Numbered from the stretch's first letter, positions 52,335-62,624 are shown. The stretch is 64,000 bases of DNA from Anabaena subtropica FACHB-260 (GCF_014697105.1 NZ_JACJRF010000006.1:124001-188000), one strand, 5' to 3'. Numbers and translations: made by a program. The notes: generated by a model not told the origin, from the sequence alone.

Positions 52335-53576
52335 TTAAGTTGTATACTCAGCGTTAATTTTTACGTAGTCGTAACTTAAATCGCATCCCCAGGCTTTACT
52401 CACGCCGTGACCATTACCGACATTGACAGAAATTAAGACTGTATCTTGTTGAAGATATGCACCTGTGGCTGTTTGTTTCAAATATGCACTGGCGGCTGTG
52501 CGGTCAAAGGGGAGAGGTTGACCATTTTCTAAAAGTAAAAAGTCTCCTAGCTGAATTTGCAGGTTTTCTTGCTCGAAGGGTATACCTGCACGTCCGGCGG
52601 CGGCGGCGATGCGTCCCCAGTTGGGGTCACGGCCAAATATTGCAGACTTAACTAACGATGAACCTGCAATAGTTTTGGCGATTTGTCTAGCGGCTTGTTC
52701 ATCATGTGCGCCTGTGACTTGCACTTCCACGAGACAGGTTGCACCTTCGCCATCACGAGCGATCGCTTTGGCTAAATGTTGGCAAACTGCTGTGAGCATG
52801 GCTTCTAATTTTTCAGATTCTGCGCCTACATCAGTAATTGCTGGGGTGCGAGATTGTCCATTGGCTAGGGCAATTAAACTGTCATTAGTGCTGGTATCCC
52901 CATCTACGGTGATGGAATTGAAGCTTCTATCGGCTGCCCTAGTTAACATCTGTTGCCAAAGATGGGGGGAAACTGCGGCATCACAAGTTACAAATGCTAA
53001 CATTGTCGCCATATTGGGATGAATCATACCCGAACCTTTGGCGATACCACCAATGCGGACTGGGCGTTCTCCTATAGTTGTTTCTAAGGCTATGGATTTC
53101 GTTACCAAATCTGTAGTGATAATTGCCCCTGCGGCTGCGTCTGAACCTGTTTCAGAAAGGGATGCTACTAGTTTAGGAATACCACTGCGTAAAGCATCCA
53201 TTTTAATTCGTTGACCAATTACCCCAGTGGAAGCCAACAGAATTGATTCAGGGGAAATATTCAATTCTTTTGCTAATAACTCGGCGCTTTCTGCTGCGTC
53301 CTTAACACCTTGACTACCTGTAGCGGCGTTGGCTTGTCCGGCATTGCAGAGAATGGCACTGGCGCTTGGTTTGGCTTGTAAGCGTTGACGACAGTAGTCT
53401 ACACAAGCAGCTTTTACTTGACTAGTTGTAAATACACCAGATGCGATCGCTTCTACATCTGACACTATCAAAGCTAAATCTGGCAACCCCGAAGGTTTCA
53501 GTCCTGCTGTAATTCCCGCCGCCCGATAACCTTTTGGTGCTGTAATCCCACCAGTAATTTCCTGCCAGTCTGCCAT
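52335..53576 (-). CDS. argJ: Glutamate N-acetyltransferase / N-acetylglutamate synthase (ArgJ)
   Basis: 413 residues. ArgJ recycles the acetyl group in arginine synthesis and, in bifunctional forms, makes N-acetylglutamate. The self-cleavage site is in HPNMATMLAFVTCDA (between Ala and the catalytic Thr). The N-terminal alpha chain (GGITAPKGYRAAGITAGLK) and C-terminal beta chain (FGRDPNWGRIAAAAGRAG) look normal. The gene is divergent from the thrC side, with a candidate small RNA in the gap. Confidence 0.92.
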   Translation of the reverse strand: MADWQEITGGITAPKGYRAAGITAGLKPSGLPDLALIVSDVEAIASGVFTTSQVKAACVDYCRQRLQAKPSASAILCNAGQANAATGSQGVKDAAESAELLAKELNISPESILLASTGVIGQRIKMDALRSGIPKLVASLSETGSDAAAGAIITTDLVTKSIALETTIGERPVRIGGIAKGSGMIHPNMATMLAFVTCDAAVSPHLWQQMLTRAADRSFNSITVDGDTSTNDSLIALANGQSRTPAITDVGAESEKLEAMLTAVCQHLAKAIARDGEGATCLVEVQVTGAHDEQAARQIAKTIAGSSLVKSAIFGRDPNWGRIAAAAGRAGIPFEQENLQIQLGDFLLLENGQPLPFDRTAASAYLKQTATGAYLQQDTVLISVNVGNGHGVSKAWGCDLSYDYVKINAEYTT

Positions 53577-54149
53577 CTTCTTCTCTCACCCCTACAACAA
53601 AATTTAGTGGCTTGACTGGCGATTATACCAATTCGCAATTTCTAATTTGTAATTCGTAGTTCGTAGTTCGTAATTCTTGACATGGGGTATTGGTTCTTTT
53701 CCACCAGTCCTCACTAAATCAAAAAAGGAGAGCCACTTGGGCAGCTCTCCAGATCATCAGGGTGCATCTACTTAGCACAGTATAGCATTTTTGCCCTGAG
53801 GAGTAATACCCATTATTTATTTTTTGTATAAAGATTATTAAGAAATTTCACGGATGCTATTGAACTCAATAAATCATACTAAGTTCCCCAAGAGACAAGG
53901 GGGCAGAGGACGCAGAGGAGCAAGGATTTTTTAAATTACCTAACTCAGCACTCACGACTCCCCACTTTGCGATAAACTTACATTTATAAAATAGGCAGTG
54001 GAAGACTTGTACAAAAAGAGATAATATTAATCTTCTGGAAGGAAAAGTCGCAAAAAGAGGGACTAAAGTTAAAAAATATTTCTTCTTTAACCTTTCCACT
54101 TAATTAAAGTCTTCAATATCCAATCCTTAGCGAAAAACTTTTAAATCCT
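53577..54149. other. Intergenic region between argJ and thrC
   Basis: 573 bp between divergent genes. Holds the candidate short RNA at 53721-53772 and otherwise AT-rich sequence with a few gagg/gcag repeats. No protein gene is supported. Confidence 0.5.
53721..53772 (-). ncRNA. Candidate short RNA with terminator
   Basis: On the minus strand a TATACT (-10 type, plus-strand agtata at 53779-53784) is followed by ~50 bases and then a perfect stem GGAGAGC / GCTCTCC (53727-53750) and TTTTTT. This is the form of a short bacterial sRNA ended by a rho-independent terminator. It could also be the terminator of a longer transcript. Sequence does not fit the Yfr1 motif. Confidence 0.35.
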
Positions 54150-55241
54150 GTGACTTTGAGCTTGTCTGTTGCTAAATCTCATCGCCAACCCTGGCCTGGA
54201 CTCATAGAAGCCTATCGTGAGTACTTACCCGTCAGTGACAAAACGCCGGTTGTGACTTTGTTGGAAGGTAATACTCCGCTAATTCCGGCACCAGCGATCG
54301 CAGAACGCATCGGTAGACAAGTAAGTGTGTTTGTGAAATACGATGGTCTAAACCCCACTGGCAGCTTCAAGGACAGGGGGATGACTATGGCGATTTCCAA
54401 AGCTAAGGAAGCAGGAGCTAAGGCAGTAATTTGTGCAAGTACAGGCAATACTTCTGCCGCCGCAGCCGCCTATGCTCGTCGTGGTGGAATGAAGGCGTTT
54501 GTCCTGATTCCCGATGGTTATGTGGCATTAGGCAAGTTGGCACAAGCACTACTTTATGGTGCAGAAGTATTGGCAATTAAAGGCAATTTTGATCAAGCGC
54601 TAGAAATTGTCCGGGAGATGGCAGAAAGTTATCCCATTACATTGGTGAATTCAGTCAATCCTTACCGTCTAGAAGGGCAAAAAACAGGAGCCTTTGAGGT
54701 CGTTGATGCTTTAGGTAACGCCCCAGACTGGTTGTGTATTCCAGTGGGCAATGCGGGGAATATCACAGCATATTGGATGGGTTTTTGTCAATATCATCAA
54801 GATGGGAAATGCGATCGCCTACCCAGGATGATGGGATTCCAAGCAGCAGGTGCAGCACCCTTGGTAAATGGTCAACCTGTATCCCATCCCGAAACCATTG
54901 CTACAGCCATTCGTATCGGCAACCCAGCTAGTTGGGATAAAGCGATCGCTGCCCAATCAGCCAGTCAAGGAAATTTCCACGCTGTGACTGATGAAGAAAT
55001 TCTCGACGCTTACCGACTGTTGGCATCATCAGAAGGCATTTTCTGCGAACCCGCCAGTGCTGCTTCCGTCGCCGGCTTATTAAAAGTCAAAGACCAAGTA
55101 CCCACAGGCGCAACAGTAGTATGTGTCCTCACAGGTAACGGTCTCAAAGACCCAGATACAGCAATTAAACATAGTCACAGCCAATTTAAACAAGGCATTG
55201 CAGCAGATTTGGGTTCTGTAGCCAAGGCGATGGGATTTTAA
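54150..55241 (+). CDS. thrC: Threonine synthase
   Basis: 363 residues. Pyridoxal-phosphate enzyme making threonine from O-phosphohomoserine. PLP lysine in [12 protein letters not shown]; the [13 protein letters not shown] loop and the substrate-binding segments are present. GTG is the start ([17 protein letters not shown]). Length is that of the shorter bacterial form. It is divergent from argJ and ends before a heptamer repeat and the coiled-coil gene. Confidence 0.92.
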   Translation: MTLSLSVAKSHRQPWPGLIEAYREYLPVSDKTPVVTLLEGNTPLIPAPAIAERIGRQVSVFVKYDGLNPTGSFKDRGMTMAISKAKEAGAKAVICASTGNTSAAAAAYARRGGMKAFVLIPDGYVALGKLAQALLYGAEVLAIKGNFDQALEIVREMAESYPITLVNSVNPYRLEGQKTGAFEVVDALGNAPDWLCIPVGNAGNITAYWMGFCQYHQDGKCDRLPRMMGFQAAGAAPLVNGQPVSHPETIATAIRIGNPASWDKAIAAQSASQGNFHAVTDEEILDAYRLLASSEGIFCEPASAASVAGLLKVKDQVPTGATVVCVLTGNGLKDPDTAIKHSHSQFKQGIAADLGSVAKAMGF

Positions 55242-55263
55242 GAGTGTTGAGTGCAGAAGTAAG

Positions 55264-55288
55264 AGTCAGTTGTCAGTTGTCAGTTGTC
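55264..55288. repeat. Heptamer tandem repeat (gtcagtt)
   Basis: Three copies of gtcagtt after thrC. Same repeat class as at 50028-50066. Confidence 0.8.
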
Positions 55289-55325
55289 CATAGTCAATTT
55301 TCTTCCCTCTGCTCCCCTGCCTCCC

Positions 55326-55802
55326 CTACTCCCCACTCCCCCGTCCTCGTTCCTTGGCCAAGCTATCAATTGCGTCACCTAAGGCAGTGGTTAAGCTTTT
55401 GCGGGTTTGGGTGTGGTTTTCTTGTTCGGTTTTCAATGCTTGGCGTAAGCGATCGCGTTCTTTAATCACATCCACAAGTTTGGCTTTCAACTCTTCCACT
55501 GTGCGGATTTGTGCCAACTCTTGCTGCACACCTACGCCAGGTGTTGCATCGGGTAATGTTTGTCCTTCAATCCCTTTGAGTTGTTGAATTTCTGCTTTGA
55601 GGGAGGCGATCGTTTGACGGAAGAAATCAGTATCTGTGCGGCGTTGTTGTGCTTCTGTGTTGTAGAGTTTGCGCCACTTTTCAGCACTTTCCCAAGCCGC
55701 ATCTCGTTCTTGTTGCTGTTCTATTAGCTGCTGCTTGAGTGCTTGGATTTCTGTTAGCCACTGTTGTGTTAGGTGTTGTCCAATTTCAATACTTTCAGCC
55801 AT
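55326..55802 (-). CDS. Coiled-coil protein of unknown function
   Basis: 158 residues, almost entirely charged helix (EIQALKQQLIEQQQERDAAW, then FRQTIASLKAEIQQLKGIEG). No domain beyond coiled coil. Such proteins occur in many cyanobacteria next to core genes. Possibly structural or a scaffold; no function assigned. It converges on thrC. Confidence 0.7.
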   Translation of the reverse strand: MAESIEIGQHLTQQWLTEIQALKQQLIEQQQERDAAWESAEKWRKLYNTEAQQRRTDTDFFRQTIASLKAEIQQLKGIEGQTLPDATPGVGVQQELAQIRTVEELKAKLVDVIKERDRLRQALKTEQENHTQTRKSLTTALGDAIDSLAKERGRGSGE

Positions 55803-56076
55803 TTATTTACTTATTACTCCTATTGTTGGACTATATAAACGTAATTATTTTTTAATCTTTTTCCTTACTCTTTGACCAAAGTATCTCTGTCTCCATACAA
55901 CTTTGATCAAAACATAACTAAATACCTTACTAAACGGCTGCATACTAAAGTTCTACATACTATAGTTAGCATAAGCATAAAGATTATCAAATATTAAGCA
56001 GTTTTACGGTAGATGCGATCGCCACGTAAAATCTGGCACATTATTTAGGGAAACTTATCTGCCATCACATAAGGTC

Positions 56077-56982
56077 ATGCTTCAGCATCGTTTTGTTCGC
56101 TTCTTTCGTCATCTAAACTGGCACACACTCAAGAAAACTTTTACTCGAACAACGGAAAGGCGGCTTTTAGGGCTGGCTTCAGAAATTGCCTTCAATGCAA
56201 TGTTATCTTTATTTCCGGCAATTCTCGCCGTACTCACCGCCATTGGCTTCTTTACCGACACCTTGCAAGACACCTTCAGACAACTGGCGGCGCAACTAAG
56301 CCAAGTCGCACCAGAGGAAGCGATGGTATTGATTCGTGATTTTGCTAGTAGAGAAATTGCCAACTCCAGAAATAGTGGCTTATTTTCTTTGAGTTTTGTC
56401 ATTGCTATTTGGACGGCTTCCGGGGCTGTAAGTACTGCTATGACGGCTTTTGATCAAATACATCAAATCCCTAAAGAAAAGATTCGCCCGTTTTGGAAGT
56501 CTAAACTTGTGTCATTAGGATTAACGGTAGGTACTATCTTGCTTTTAGTACTGGCTTCTTTCTTAGTGTTTATCAGTGATTTATTGTTGGGAATGGTGGT
56601 CAACGAAAATGGTGGGTTAATTTTCCTACTGCATCTTTGGCAGTTATTACGCTGGCCCTTAGCTTTGGGAATTGTGGCTACAGCATTTAGTTTTATTTAT
56701 CGCTATGGTACTAGCGTCTGGAAACCAGGTACACCGATAATGCCAGGAGCAATAATTGCCGCAGTTTTCTGGGCAATTTTATCTGGCTTATTTCGATTGT
56801 ATGTGGCTAATTTTGGTAACTACAACAAAGTCTATGGTGCAGTGGGGACAGTAATAGTTTTAATGCTGTGGCTGTGGATGAGTGCTGCTGTTTTGTTAAT
56901 AGGCGACCAGTTAAATGTAAGTGTCGGTGAAGATATCCGCTCAAAAACACCTAAGGAATTACCACAAGAAGTTATTCAATAA
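56077..56982 (+). CDS. YihY/BrkB family membrane protein
   Basis: 301 residues with about six transmembrane segments (for example LSLFPAILAVLTAIGFFTD, IAIWTASGAVSTAM, KLVSLGLTVGTILLLVLASF). The family motif region around ASEIAFNAMLSLFPAILAVL is present. YihY proteins were once called ribonuclease BN but are now seen as membrane proteins of uncertain role, perhaps transport. No operon partner is obvious. Confidence 0.85.
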   Translation: MLQHRFVRFFRHLNWHTLKKTFTRTTERRLLGLASEIAFNAMLSLFPAILAVLTAIGFFTDTLQDTFRQLAAQLSQVAPEEAMVLIRDFASREIANSRNSGLFSLSFVIAIWTASGAVSTAMTAFDQIHQIPKEKIRPFWKSKLVSLGLTVGTILLLVLASFLVFISDLLLGMVVNENGGLIFLLHLWQLLRWPLALGIVATAFSFIYRYGTSVWKPGTPIMPGAIIAAVFWAILSGLFRLYVANFGNYNKVYGAVGTVIVLMLWLWMSAAVLLIGDQLNVSVGEDIRSKTPKELPQEVIQ

Positions 56983-57068
56983 GTATCGTTACAACTATTG
57001 TAAAATTCTCAGATAGCAGTAGAATGTTGAACAATTTTATTTATTGCGAAAAACGAGCGATCGCCTGA

Positions 57069-57446
57069 ATGCCTAATTCTTCTCCCAAGTTCTCTTATAT
57101 TGACTATAATGCTCAAACAGTTACCATAAAGCGTCTACGTCAACTAAGCCGCCTGTTAGATACAGTCATAACTGTTCCCGGCACACCAATAGCTATTGGT
57201 TTAGATCCAATCATCGGATTTATACCTATTGGCGGTGATGTTTTAGGTTTAATTCTTTCCAGCTACATCGTCTATGAAGCATCGCGCCTGGGTGTGCCTA
57301 AAAAATTATTGAGCAGAATGATATTTAATATCATTATTGATAGTTTATTAGGTAGTTTTCCCATTATAGGCGATCTATTTGACTTTGCCTGGACAGCAAA
57401 TCACTATAACATCAAGCTACTTGAAAAACACTTAAATGGTTATTAG
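57069..57446 (+). CDS. DUF4112 protein
   Basis: 125 residues. The family pattern is clear (LSRLLDTVITVPGTPIAIGL, then GFIPIGGDVLGLILSSYIVY, then DSLLGSFPIIGDLFDFAWTA, NHYNIKLLEKHL). Probable membrane or membrane-associated protein of unknown function, common in cyanobacteria and plants. It lies 86 bp after the YihY gene, so co-transcription is possible. Confidence 0.88.
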   Translation: MPNSSPKFSYIDYNAQTVTIKRLRQLSRLLDTVITVPGTPIAIGLDPIIGFIPIGGDVLGLILSSYIVYEASRLGVPKKLLSRMIFNIIIDSLLGSFPIIGDLFDFAWTANHYNIKLLEKHLNGY

Positions 57447-57588
57447 TCATTAGTCAACAGTTTTTTCCTTCATCTCCATCATCCCCCCCCTGCGCCCCTA
57501 CTTATTTTTCCCACTCCCCACTCCCCATTCCCCAATTTCTGCTGTAGAATGCCTTAACGAGTGTTGAGATCACTCATTGAGCAAATAC

Positions 57589-58524
57589 ATGAAAGATTGG
57601 TGGCAAGAGACTTTCCCCAAAGGGCGGCAAAGTCTGGTAATTAGTGATGTTCATGGGTATCCTGTACAAATTGCATACGGTGAAAAAGGAACAGGTAAAC
57701 CTTTATTTTTATTACATGGTATGGGTAGTTGGAGCTATAATTGGCGTTATAGTGTAGCTCCCTTATCTAAGTATTTTCGAGTTATTTGTGTAGATGCTAA
57801 AGGCTTTGGTTTTTCTGATAAGCCTTCATTTCGCCGCGAAAAAAATGGGCATCAAGTCATTGAATTAGAGCGCATTATTCAATGCCTATGTGATGAACCA
57901 GCCATTGTTGTAGCTGAATCTTTAGGCGCATTAGTTGCTCTTGCCTTAGCACAAAGAAATGTCAGATTAATTGGGCGATTAATAGTGATTAATGCCCCAA
58001 TTTTTGCTGAAAGTTTACCACATTGGGCAATGTCCATACTTGCCCAAACGCCAATAGAAATATTACAAACAATCGATTCTTTGCGTTTAGCTTATTTATT
58101 TGCGCCAATAGTTCGAGAAATCATGGCGATAGAAAGGCGTAAAGTGTTATTCGATCCTTCAATTTTGACCCAGGAAGATGTGTATTGGATTACTTATCCA
58201 TTTATTGAAATTCCTGGTACTTTAGTTAAAGTTGCCGAAGAGTTACAAATAGCAGCACGAGAAATTGAGAATTGGCAAGCCAATAAACCAAATATGCTGA
58301 GTCAAATTCAAAAGAATTTGAGTTTAATCGAGTCTCCCACATTAATTTTATGGGGTGATAAAGATAGTTGGTTTCCTGTTAGTCACGGGGAAAAATTACA
58401 TCAAAATCTGCCTAATTCCAAGTTGCAGATTTTAGATAATTGCTATCATGATGCTTCCACTGGTTCTGCAAAAGTGGTCAATCAAGCGATTCTGAAATTT
58501 CTGAAAGAGACAGATTTTTTGTAA
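57589..58524 (+). CDS. Alpha/beta hydrolase
   Basis: 311 residues from the Met at 57589 (MKDWWQETFPKGRQSLVISD); the frame opens at a TTG at 57577. An alpha/beta hydrolase with oxyanion motif FLLHGMGSWSYNW, nucleophile elbow VAESLGALVALA and final acid/His region (LILWGDKDSWFPVSHGEKL, NCYHDASTG). Substrate unknown; the size is that of haloalkane dehalogenase- or epoxide hydrolase-like enzymes. Position next to a GNAT gene gives no hint. Confidence 0.85.
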   Translation: MKDWWQETFPKGRQSLVISDVHGYPVQIAYGEKGTGKPLFLLHGMGSWSYNWRYSVAPLSKYFRVICVDAKGFGFSDKPSFRREKNGHQVIELERIIQCLCDEPAIVVAESLGALVALALAQRNVRLIGRLIVINAPIFAESLPHWAMSILAQTPIEILQTIDSLRLAYLFAPIVREIMAIERRKVLFDPSILTQEDVYWITYPFIEIPGTLVKVAEELQIAAREIENWQANKPNMLSQIQKNLSLIESPTLILWGDKDSWFPVSHGEKLHQNLPNSKLQILDNCYHDASTGSAKVVNQAILKFLKETDFL

Positions 58525-58640
58525 TGATATGGGAATCAGATTTGATGATTGAAAAAATATAAGTATGTGTAGTGGCGTGGCAAGCCTAATGCACTATTTT
58601 AGCCTTGCCACACCACTACGAAACTTTGAGGAAAGTTAAA

Positions 58641-59120
58641 GTGAAACTTACATTTAAAACACTCCAGAAGGATCATGCGTTGGCAATCCTTAAGTGGCGC
58701 TATACTTACCCATACGATTGCTATAACTTTGACGCTAATACTGTCCTTGAAGATTTGTGCTATTTGCTTGACCCGAAAAATGCTTTTCATGCGATTTTAA
58801 ACCCGCTTGGGCAACTCGAAGGCTATTGTTCTTTTGGAGCGGATGGTCAAGTACTAGGTGGGAACTATGGTGTTGAAGCTTTGGACTTAGGTATGGCGAT
58901 ACGGCCAGACTTAACAGGACAAAGACATGGGGAACAATATGCCAAAGCTGTAATGAAGTATGGGGCTGCTCGATATGGGGCGCAGTTTTTGCGGGTAACG
59001 GTAGCACAGTTCAATAAACGGGGACAACGTGTGTGGGAGAAGTTAGGATTCGAGCAAATAGAAGAGTTTACCAAAATTGGTAGTGGCGAAAAGTTTGTGA
59101 TTATGACTCGCGCAGTCTAA
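58641..59120 (+). CDS. GNAT-family N-acetyltransferase
   Basis: 159 residues from the GTG at 58641, preceded by GAGGAAAG; the frame is open to 58605. GNAT fold with acetyl-CoA region (ALDLGMAIRPDLTGQRHGEQ) and C-terminal LRVTVAQFNKRGQRVWEKLG. Target unknown. Confidence 0.83.
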   Translation: MKLTFKTLQKDHALAILKWRYTYPYDCYNFDANTVLEDLCYLLDPKNAFHAILNPLGQLEGYCSFGADGQVLGGNYGVEALDLGMAIRPDLTGQRHGEQYAKAVMKYGAARYGAQFLRVTVAQFNKRGQRVWEKLGFEQIEEFTKIGSGEKFVIMTRAV

Positions 59121-59192
59121 ACAGTCAGCACCAGAAAATTGGCTAAGTTTCCAGAACAATTATTCAGAAAATTTTTAAATTTTTTATACTCT

Positions 59193-60713
59193 TCACAGTC
59201 CCAAATCTACGGCAATGCGATGGGCGCAGGCGAAGCCAGAAAAGGCGACTGCATTTAAACCCTGGCCAGGAAATGTACTGTCTCCTACACAATAAAGCCC
59301 CTTGATAGCGGTGCTATTAAAGGGCATAGACAACAAACCCCGTAGTTTACGTCTGGGTATGGGGCCGTAAGTGCCGTCTTCTCTACCTAAAAAGCGGCGA
59401 TGGGTGCGGGGTGTCCCTACTTCTAAGTAATCTAAACCTGCATCTAAACCAGGAAAAATCTTCTCTAGTCGGTCAATTATGCGCCAAGCCGTCTCTTCTT
59501 TCTTGGCTTCGTACTCACTCGCAGACAAACCTTGCCAATCATTTATCCAATCGGGCGTAAAGGCGTGAACGATGTGATATTCCTCTGGAGCTAATTCTGG
59601 GTCAAGCAATGTGGGTATGGAGACAAACAGTGTACCTTCTGGTTTGGTCATGTTTTGCCAATCTTCTAAGATAATGTGATGGCATTCTGTTCCTTGAGGT
59701 AAGACTGACTCTTTTACCCCCATATGTAAACTCAGAAAACTAGGTGATTTCTGATAATTCTGTTGCCATTTTTTCTCATTAGGTGGTATTTTATCTACAG
59801 GTAGCAATTTCTCGAATGTGTCCCACCGTGTAGCATTAGAAACTATACGCTTGCCTCGATAAATCTCACCATTCGTTAGTTCTACACCGATAGCACTGCC
59901 TTTTTCGGTCATGATTTTTGTTACCTTGGCTTGATATTTAATCTCACCCCCAGCTTTTTCTAAGCCTTCTACCAGTTTCTGAGCAATTTGACCTACACCG
60001 CCTTTGGGGTAGTTAACGCCGCCGTAATGCCTGTCAGAAAAGACCATGCCTGCATTAATCATGGGTGTCATCTCTGCTGGAACTACAGACCAGCAGTAAC
60101 ATTCCATATCGATAAATTTCAATAATTGGGGGTCTTTAATGTAGCGACGAGCAATATCCCCAGCATTTTGAGGCAGATACTTAAGTAAACTTAGACACGC
60201 CAGAGGATGCTGTACAAACGTTCGCAGGAGATACCGGGGTTCTTCTAGAGACAGCAAATCCATCTGGTTGAGGCAATTAAATACTTTCCAGCATTCGTCA
60301 TAAAAACGACGAATCCCCTCTCGTTCATGAGGAAAGTAAGCAGCAAGATTTTGCAAAAAATTATCATAAGACCGTTCAACTTTCAGGTCTAAACTCTTGG
60401 GCAGGTGGTAGTGAATTTGTACAGGATCAGCGATCGCATCTACACTACTATTTACAGCTTCTAATGCCCGTGTGAGTAGGTTTGTAGTTCCTCTGTTACC
60501 CAACCCGAAAATCATAGAAGCCCCAACATCAAATCGATAGCCTTGACGTTCAAAGTAGCCAGCACTCCCACCAGGAATTAGATAGCTTTCTAGGATCAGC
60601 ACTCTCGCTCCTTTGGCTGCGAGTTGGGTGGCTGTAACTAGTCCGCCAATGCCAGACCCAATCACAATGACATCAAATGAAGAATTTTGGTAATTAGTTG
60701 AGGATGCGGACAT
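59193..60713 (-). CDS. crtH: Carotene isomerase (CrtH)
   Basis: 506 residues. FAD-binding protein of the carotenoid isomerase/CrtI family: dinucleotide motif VIGSGIGGLVTATQLAAKGA at residue 16, ESYLIPGGSAGYFERQGYRF, and C-terminal GLYCVGDSTFPGQGLNAVAF. CrtH converts poly-cis lycopene to all-trans, which cyanobacteria need before cyclisation. The length and the GGxFG-like opening match CrtH rather than phytoene desaturase. It stands in the gap before upp. Confidence 0.85.
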   Translation of the reverse strand: MSASSTNYQNSSFDVIVIGSGIGGLVTATQLAAKGARVLILESYLIPGGSAGYFERQGYRFDVGASMIFGLGNRGTTNLLTRALEAVNSSVDAIADPVQIHYHLPKSLDLKVERSYDNFLQNLAAYFPHEREGIRRFYDECWKVFNCLNQMDLLSLEEPRYLLRTFVQHPLACLSLLKYLPQNAGDIARRYIKDPQLLKFIDMECYCWSVVPAEMTPMINAGMVFSDRHYGGVNYPKGGVGQIAQKLVEGLEKAGGEIKYQAKVTKIMTEKGSAIGVELTNGEIYRGKRIVSNATRWDTFEKLLPVDKIPPNEKKWQQNYQKSPSFLSLHMGVKESVLPQGTECHHIILEDWQNMTKPEGTLFVSIPTLLDPELAPEEYHIVHAFTPDWINDWQGLSASEYEAKKEETAWRIIDRLEKIFPGLDAGLDYLEVGTPRTHRRFLGREDGTYGPIPRRKLRGLLSMPFNSTAIKGLYCVGDSTFPGQGLNAVAFSGFACAHRIAVDLGL

Positions 60714-61107
60714 AAAAGCTGCGCTTACATGAAATTAACCAGCCAAACCGCATTTCATAATACCTTTATTTAGATATAGCTTACGCAGTTTCTACAAATT
60801 AATGAACGGAAGCACTTGTTTAGGAAGCTCGATAGTTGTTTCTACTTACACAAAAAAGAGGGACGAGTCTGCTACCGCCGACCAATCCCGTCTGCCGATC
60901 CTTAAAGAGAGGAGAACACTGATTAATAATATAACTTTGATTGAGAATACTTGTCAACTACTAATGAAAATCTTTTGCATTAAATTTTGAAGTCTCAAGA
61001 TTCAAGCCCACAAACCCAGATTAATTACGAATTATGAATTATGAATTGCGAGAAAGAGTATGATGATGTTTCAGTTCTTATAGAATTAAAAGTGGCTATT
61101 TCTGGCT
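60714..61107. other. Intergenic region between crtH and upp
   Basis: 394 bp between divergent genes. Contains a short segment with gggacgagtctgctaccgcc and no supported gene. Probably holds both promoters; nothing further is clear. Confidence 0.5.
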
Positions 61108-61758
61108 ATGACGGTACAACTGCGTGTTTACGTTCCTCCCCATCCTCTAATTAAGCACTGGCTGGCAGTTGCCCGTGATGCTGCTACACCTTCAGTCTTA
61201 TTTCGTAGCGCCATCACCGAATTAGGTAGATGGCTAACTTATGAAGCAGCGCGGGAATGGTTGCCCACAGAGGAGACAACAGTACAAACTCCCTTAGATA
61301 TCTGTCCAGCGACTGTAATTAATCCCCAAATACCTGTGGCTGTTGTGCCGATTCTGCGGGCAGGATTAGGATTATTAGAGGGGGCGCAAACTATACTACC
61401 TTTGGCTTCAATTTATCACCTGGGCTTGGTACGTGATGAGGAGACGTTGGCAGCTTCCTGTTACCTCAACAAATTGCCAGAAAAATTTGACCCTCAGACT
61501 AGGGTGTTAATTACCGATCCGATGTTGGCTACAGGTGGGTCTATCATGAAGGCTATGTCAGAATTAACACAACGTGGTATCGACCCTTCTCTAATTAGAA
61601 TTGTGTCTGTAGTGGCAGCTCCACCTGCTTTGCAAAAATTAAATGCAGCTTATTCTGGTTTGATAGTTTACACTGCCACCATTGACGAAACGGTGAATGA
61701 CAAAGGATTTATTGTCCCAGGATTGGGCGATGCAGGCGATCGCATTTTTGGGACATGA
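61108..61758 (+). CDS. upp: Uracil phosphoribosyltransferase
   Basis: 216 residues. Salvage enzyme joining uracil and PRPP to UMP. The PRPP loop VLITDPMLATGGSIMKAM and the uracil-binding C-terminus (DETVNDKGFIVPGLGDAGDR) are intact; LRAGLGLLEG lies in between. The start MTVQLRVYVPPHPLIKHWL fits cyanobacterial orthologues in pattern. It is divergent from crtH. Confidence 0.92.
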   Translation: MTVQLRVYVPPHPLIKHWLAVARDAATPSVLFRSAITELGRWLTYEAAREWLPTEETTVQTPLDICPATVINPQIPVAVVPILRAGLGLLEGAQTILPLASIYHLGLVRDEETLAASCYLNKLPEKFDPQTRVLITDPMLATGGSIMKAMSELTQRGIDPSLIRIVSVVAAPPALQKLNAAYSGLIVYTATIDETVNDKGFIVPGLGDAGDRIFGT

Positions 61759-61822
61759 GCTAGTATGCAGCTAGGGAAGGAAAATAGCTTAACTAATGTA
61801 AAAGTTGCTTCAAGGCGGTATT

Positions 61823-62173
61823 ATGAGTCAGCGTGATGGTTTTGCTACTGGTTTTTTTGCAGGGGCAGTATTCGGCGGCGTAGTAGGCGGTATTCTCGGA
61901 GCCGTGATTGTTTCTCGAAGAGATGAGGAATTGCTCGAAGATGAGAAAGAGCTAATTAACGGCTCAGGAGAAAGCAAAAAAGTACCAGCCAAACGCCGCC
62001 GGATGATATCCCCAGATGACGATAACCTAGAAATGGAATCAGCTCGGCGATCGCTTGAAGATAAAATTGCCCAACTAAATGCCACAATAGACGAAGTGAG
62101 GAAGCATTTGGGAAATGTCAATGGCTCTCCCACTCAGTCTACAGGCGATCGCTCCCTCAACAAAGATTCTTAA
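61823..62173 (+). CDS. Small membrane-anchored coiled-coil protein
   Basis: 116 residues from the ATG at 61823 (AAGGCGG ribosome site upstream; the frame opens at 61805). One Gly-rich transmembrane segment (GFATGFFAGAVFGGVVGGIL) like YtxH-type proteins, then a charged region and a short coiled coil (ESARRSLEDKIAQLNATIDE). No function known. Downstream of upp. Confidence 0.75.
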   Translation: MSQRDGFATGFFAGAVFGGVVGGILGAVIVSRRDEELLEDEKELINGSGESKKVPAKRRRMISPDDDNLEMESARRSLEDKIAQLNATIDEVRKHLGNVNGSPTQSTGDRSLNKDS

Positions 62174-62345
62174 AAAAGTTGTATCTAAAGCGTTTTTTAG
62201 TTTATTTAACCATGCTACTACCCCCCCACTCTCGGTTTCTGGTAATGGCGGTTAATGCGGCAACTATCCACATCCGTCATAGCATAGAGTAAATTAAAAT
62301 CAATAATAAGACCGCTTTAACACTTATTAGGAAACTAAACCATCC

Positions 62346-62624
62346 ATGTTTTTACTGATTACTACATTGGTTACGTTCATTAGCATTTATAGCTATTTGC
62401 TAATTATCCGGGTTTTATTGACTTGGTTCCCCCAAATTAACTGGTACAATCAACCATTTGCAGCTTTGAGCCAGATAACTGACCCCTACTTGAATCTATT
62501 TCGCTCCATTATTCCTCCTCTAGGCGGTATGGATTTTTCCCCCATCCTTGCCTTTGTAGTACTTAATGTAGTCAGTGGACTTCTCACAAATCCGGCTCTT
62601 TTACGCTTATTAGGAGCGTATTAA
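62346..62624 (+). CDS. YggT family membrane protein
   Basis: 92 residues with two hydrophobic segments around a conserved loop (YLLIIRVLLTWFPQINWYNQ, then DPYLNLFRSIIPPLGGMDFS, FVVLNVVSGLL). YggT proteins are thought to affect cell division or osmotic shock in bacteria and chloroplasts. The ATG at 62346 is good. A terminator follows. Confidence 0.88.
   Translation: MFLLITTLVTFISIYSYLLIIRVLLTWFPQINWYNQPFAALSQITDPYLNLFRSIIPPLGGMDFSPILAFVVLNVVSGLLTNPALLRLLGAY

Noticed and set aside
53721-53830. Yfr1 small RNA
   Set aside because: The motif ACTCCTCACAC is not present; the related actcctcaggg lies upstream of the -10 box. Left as an unnamed candidate.
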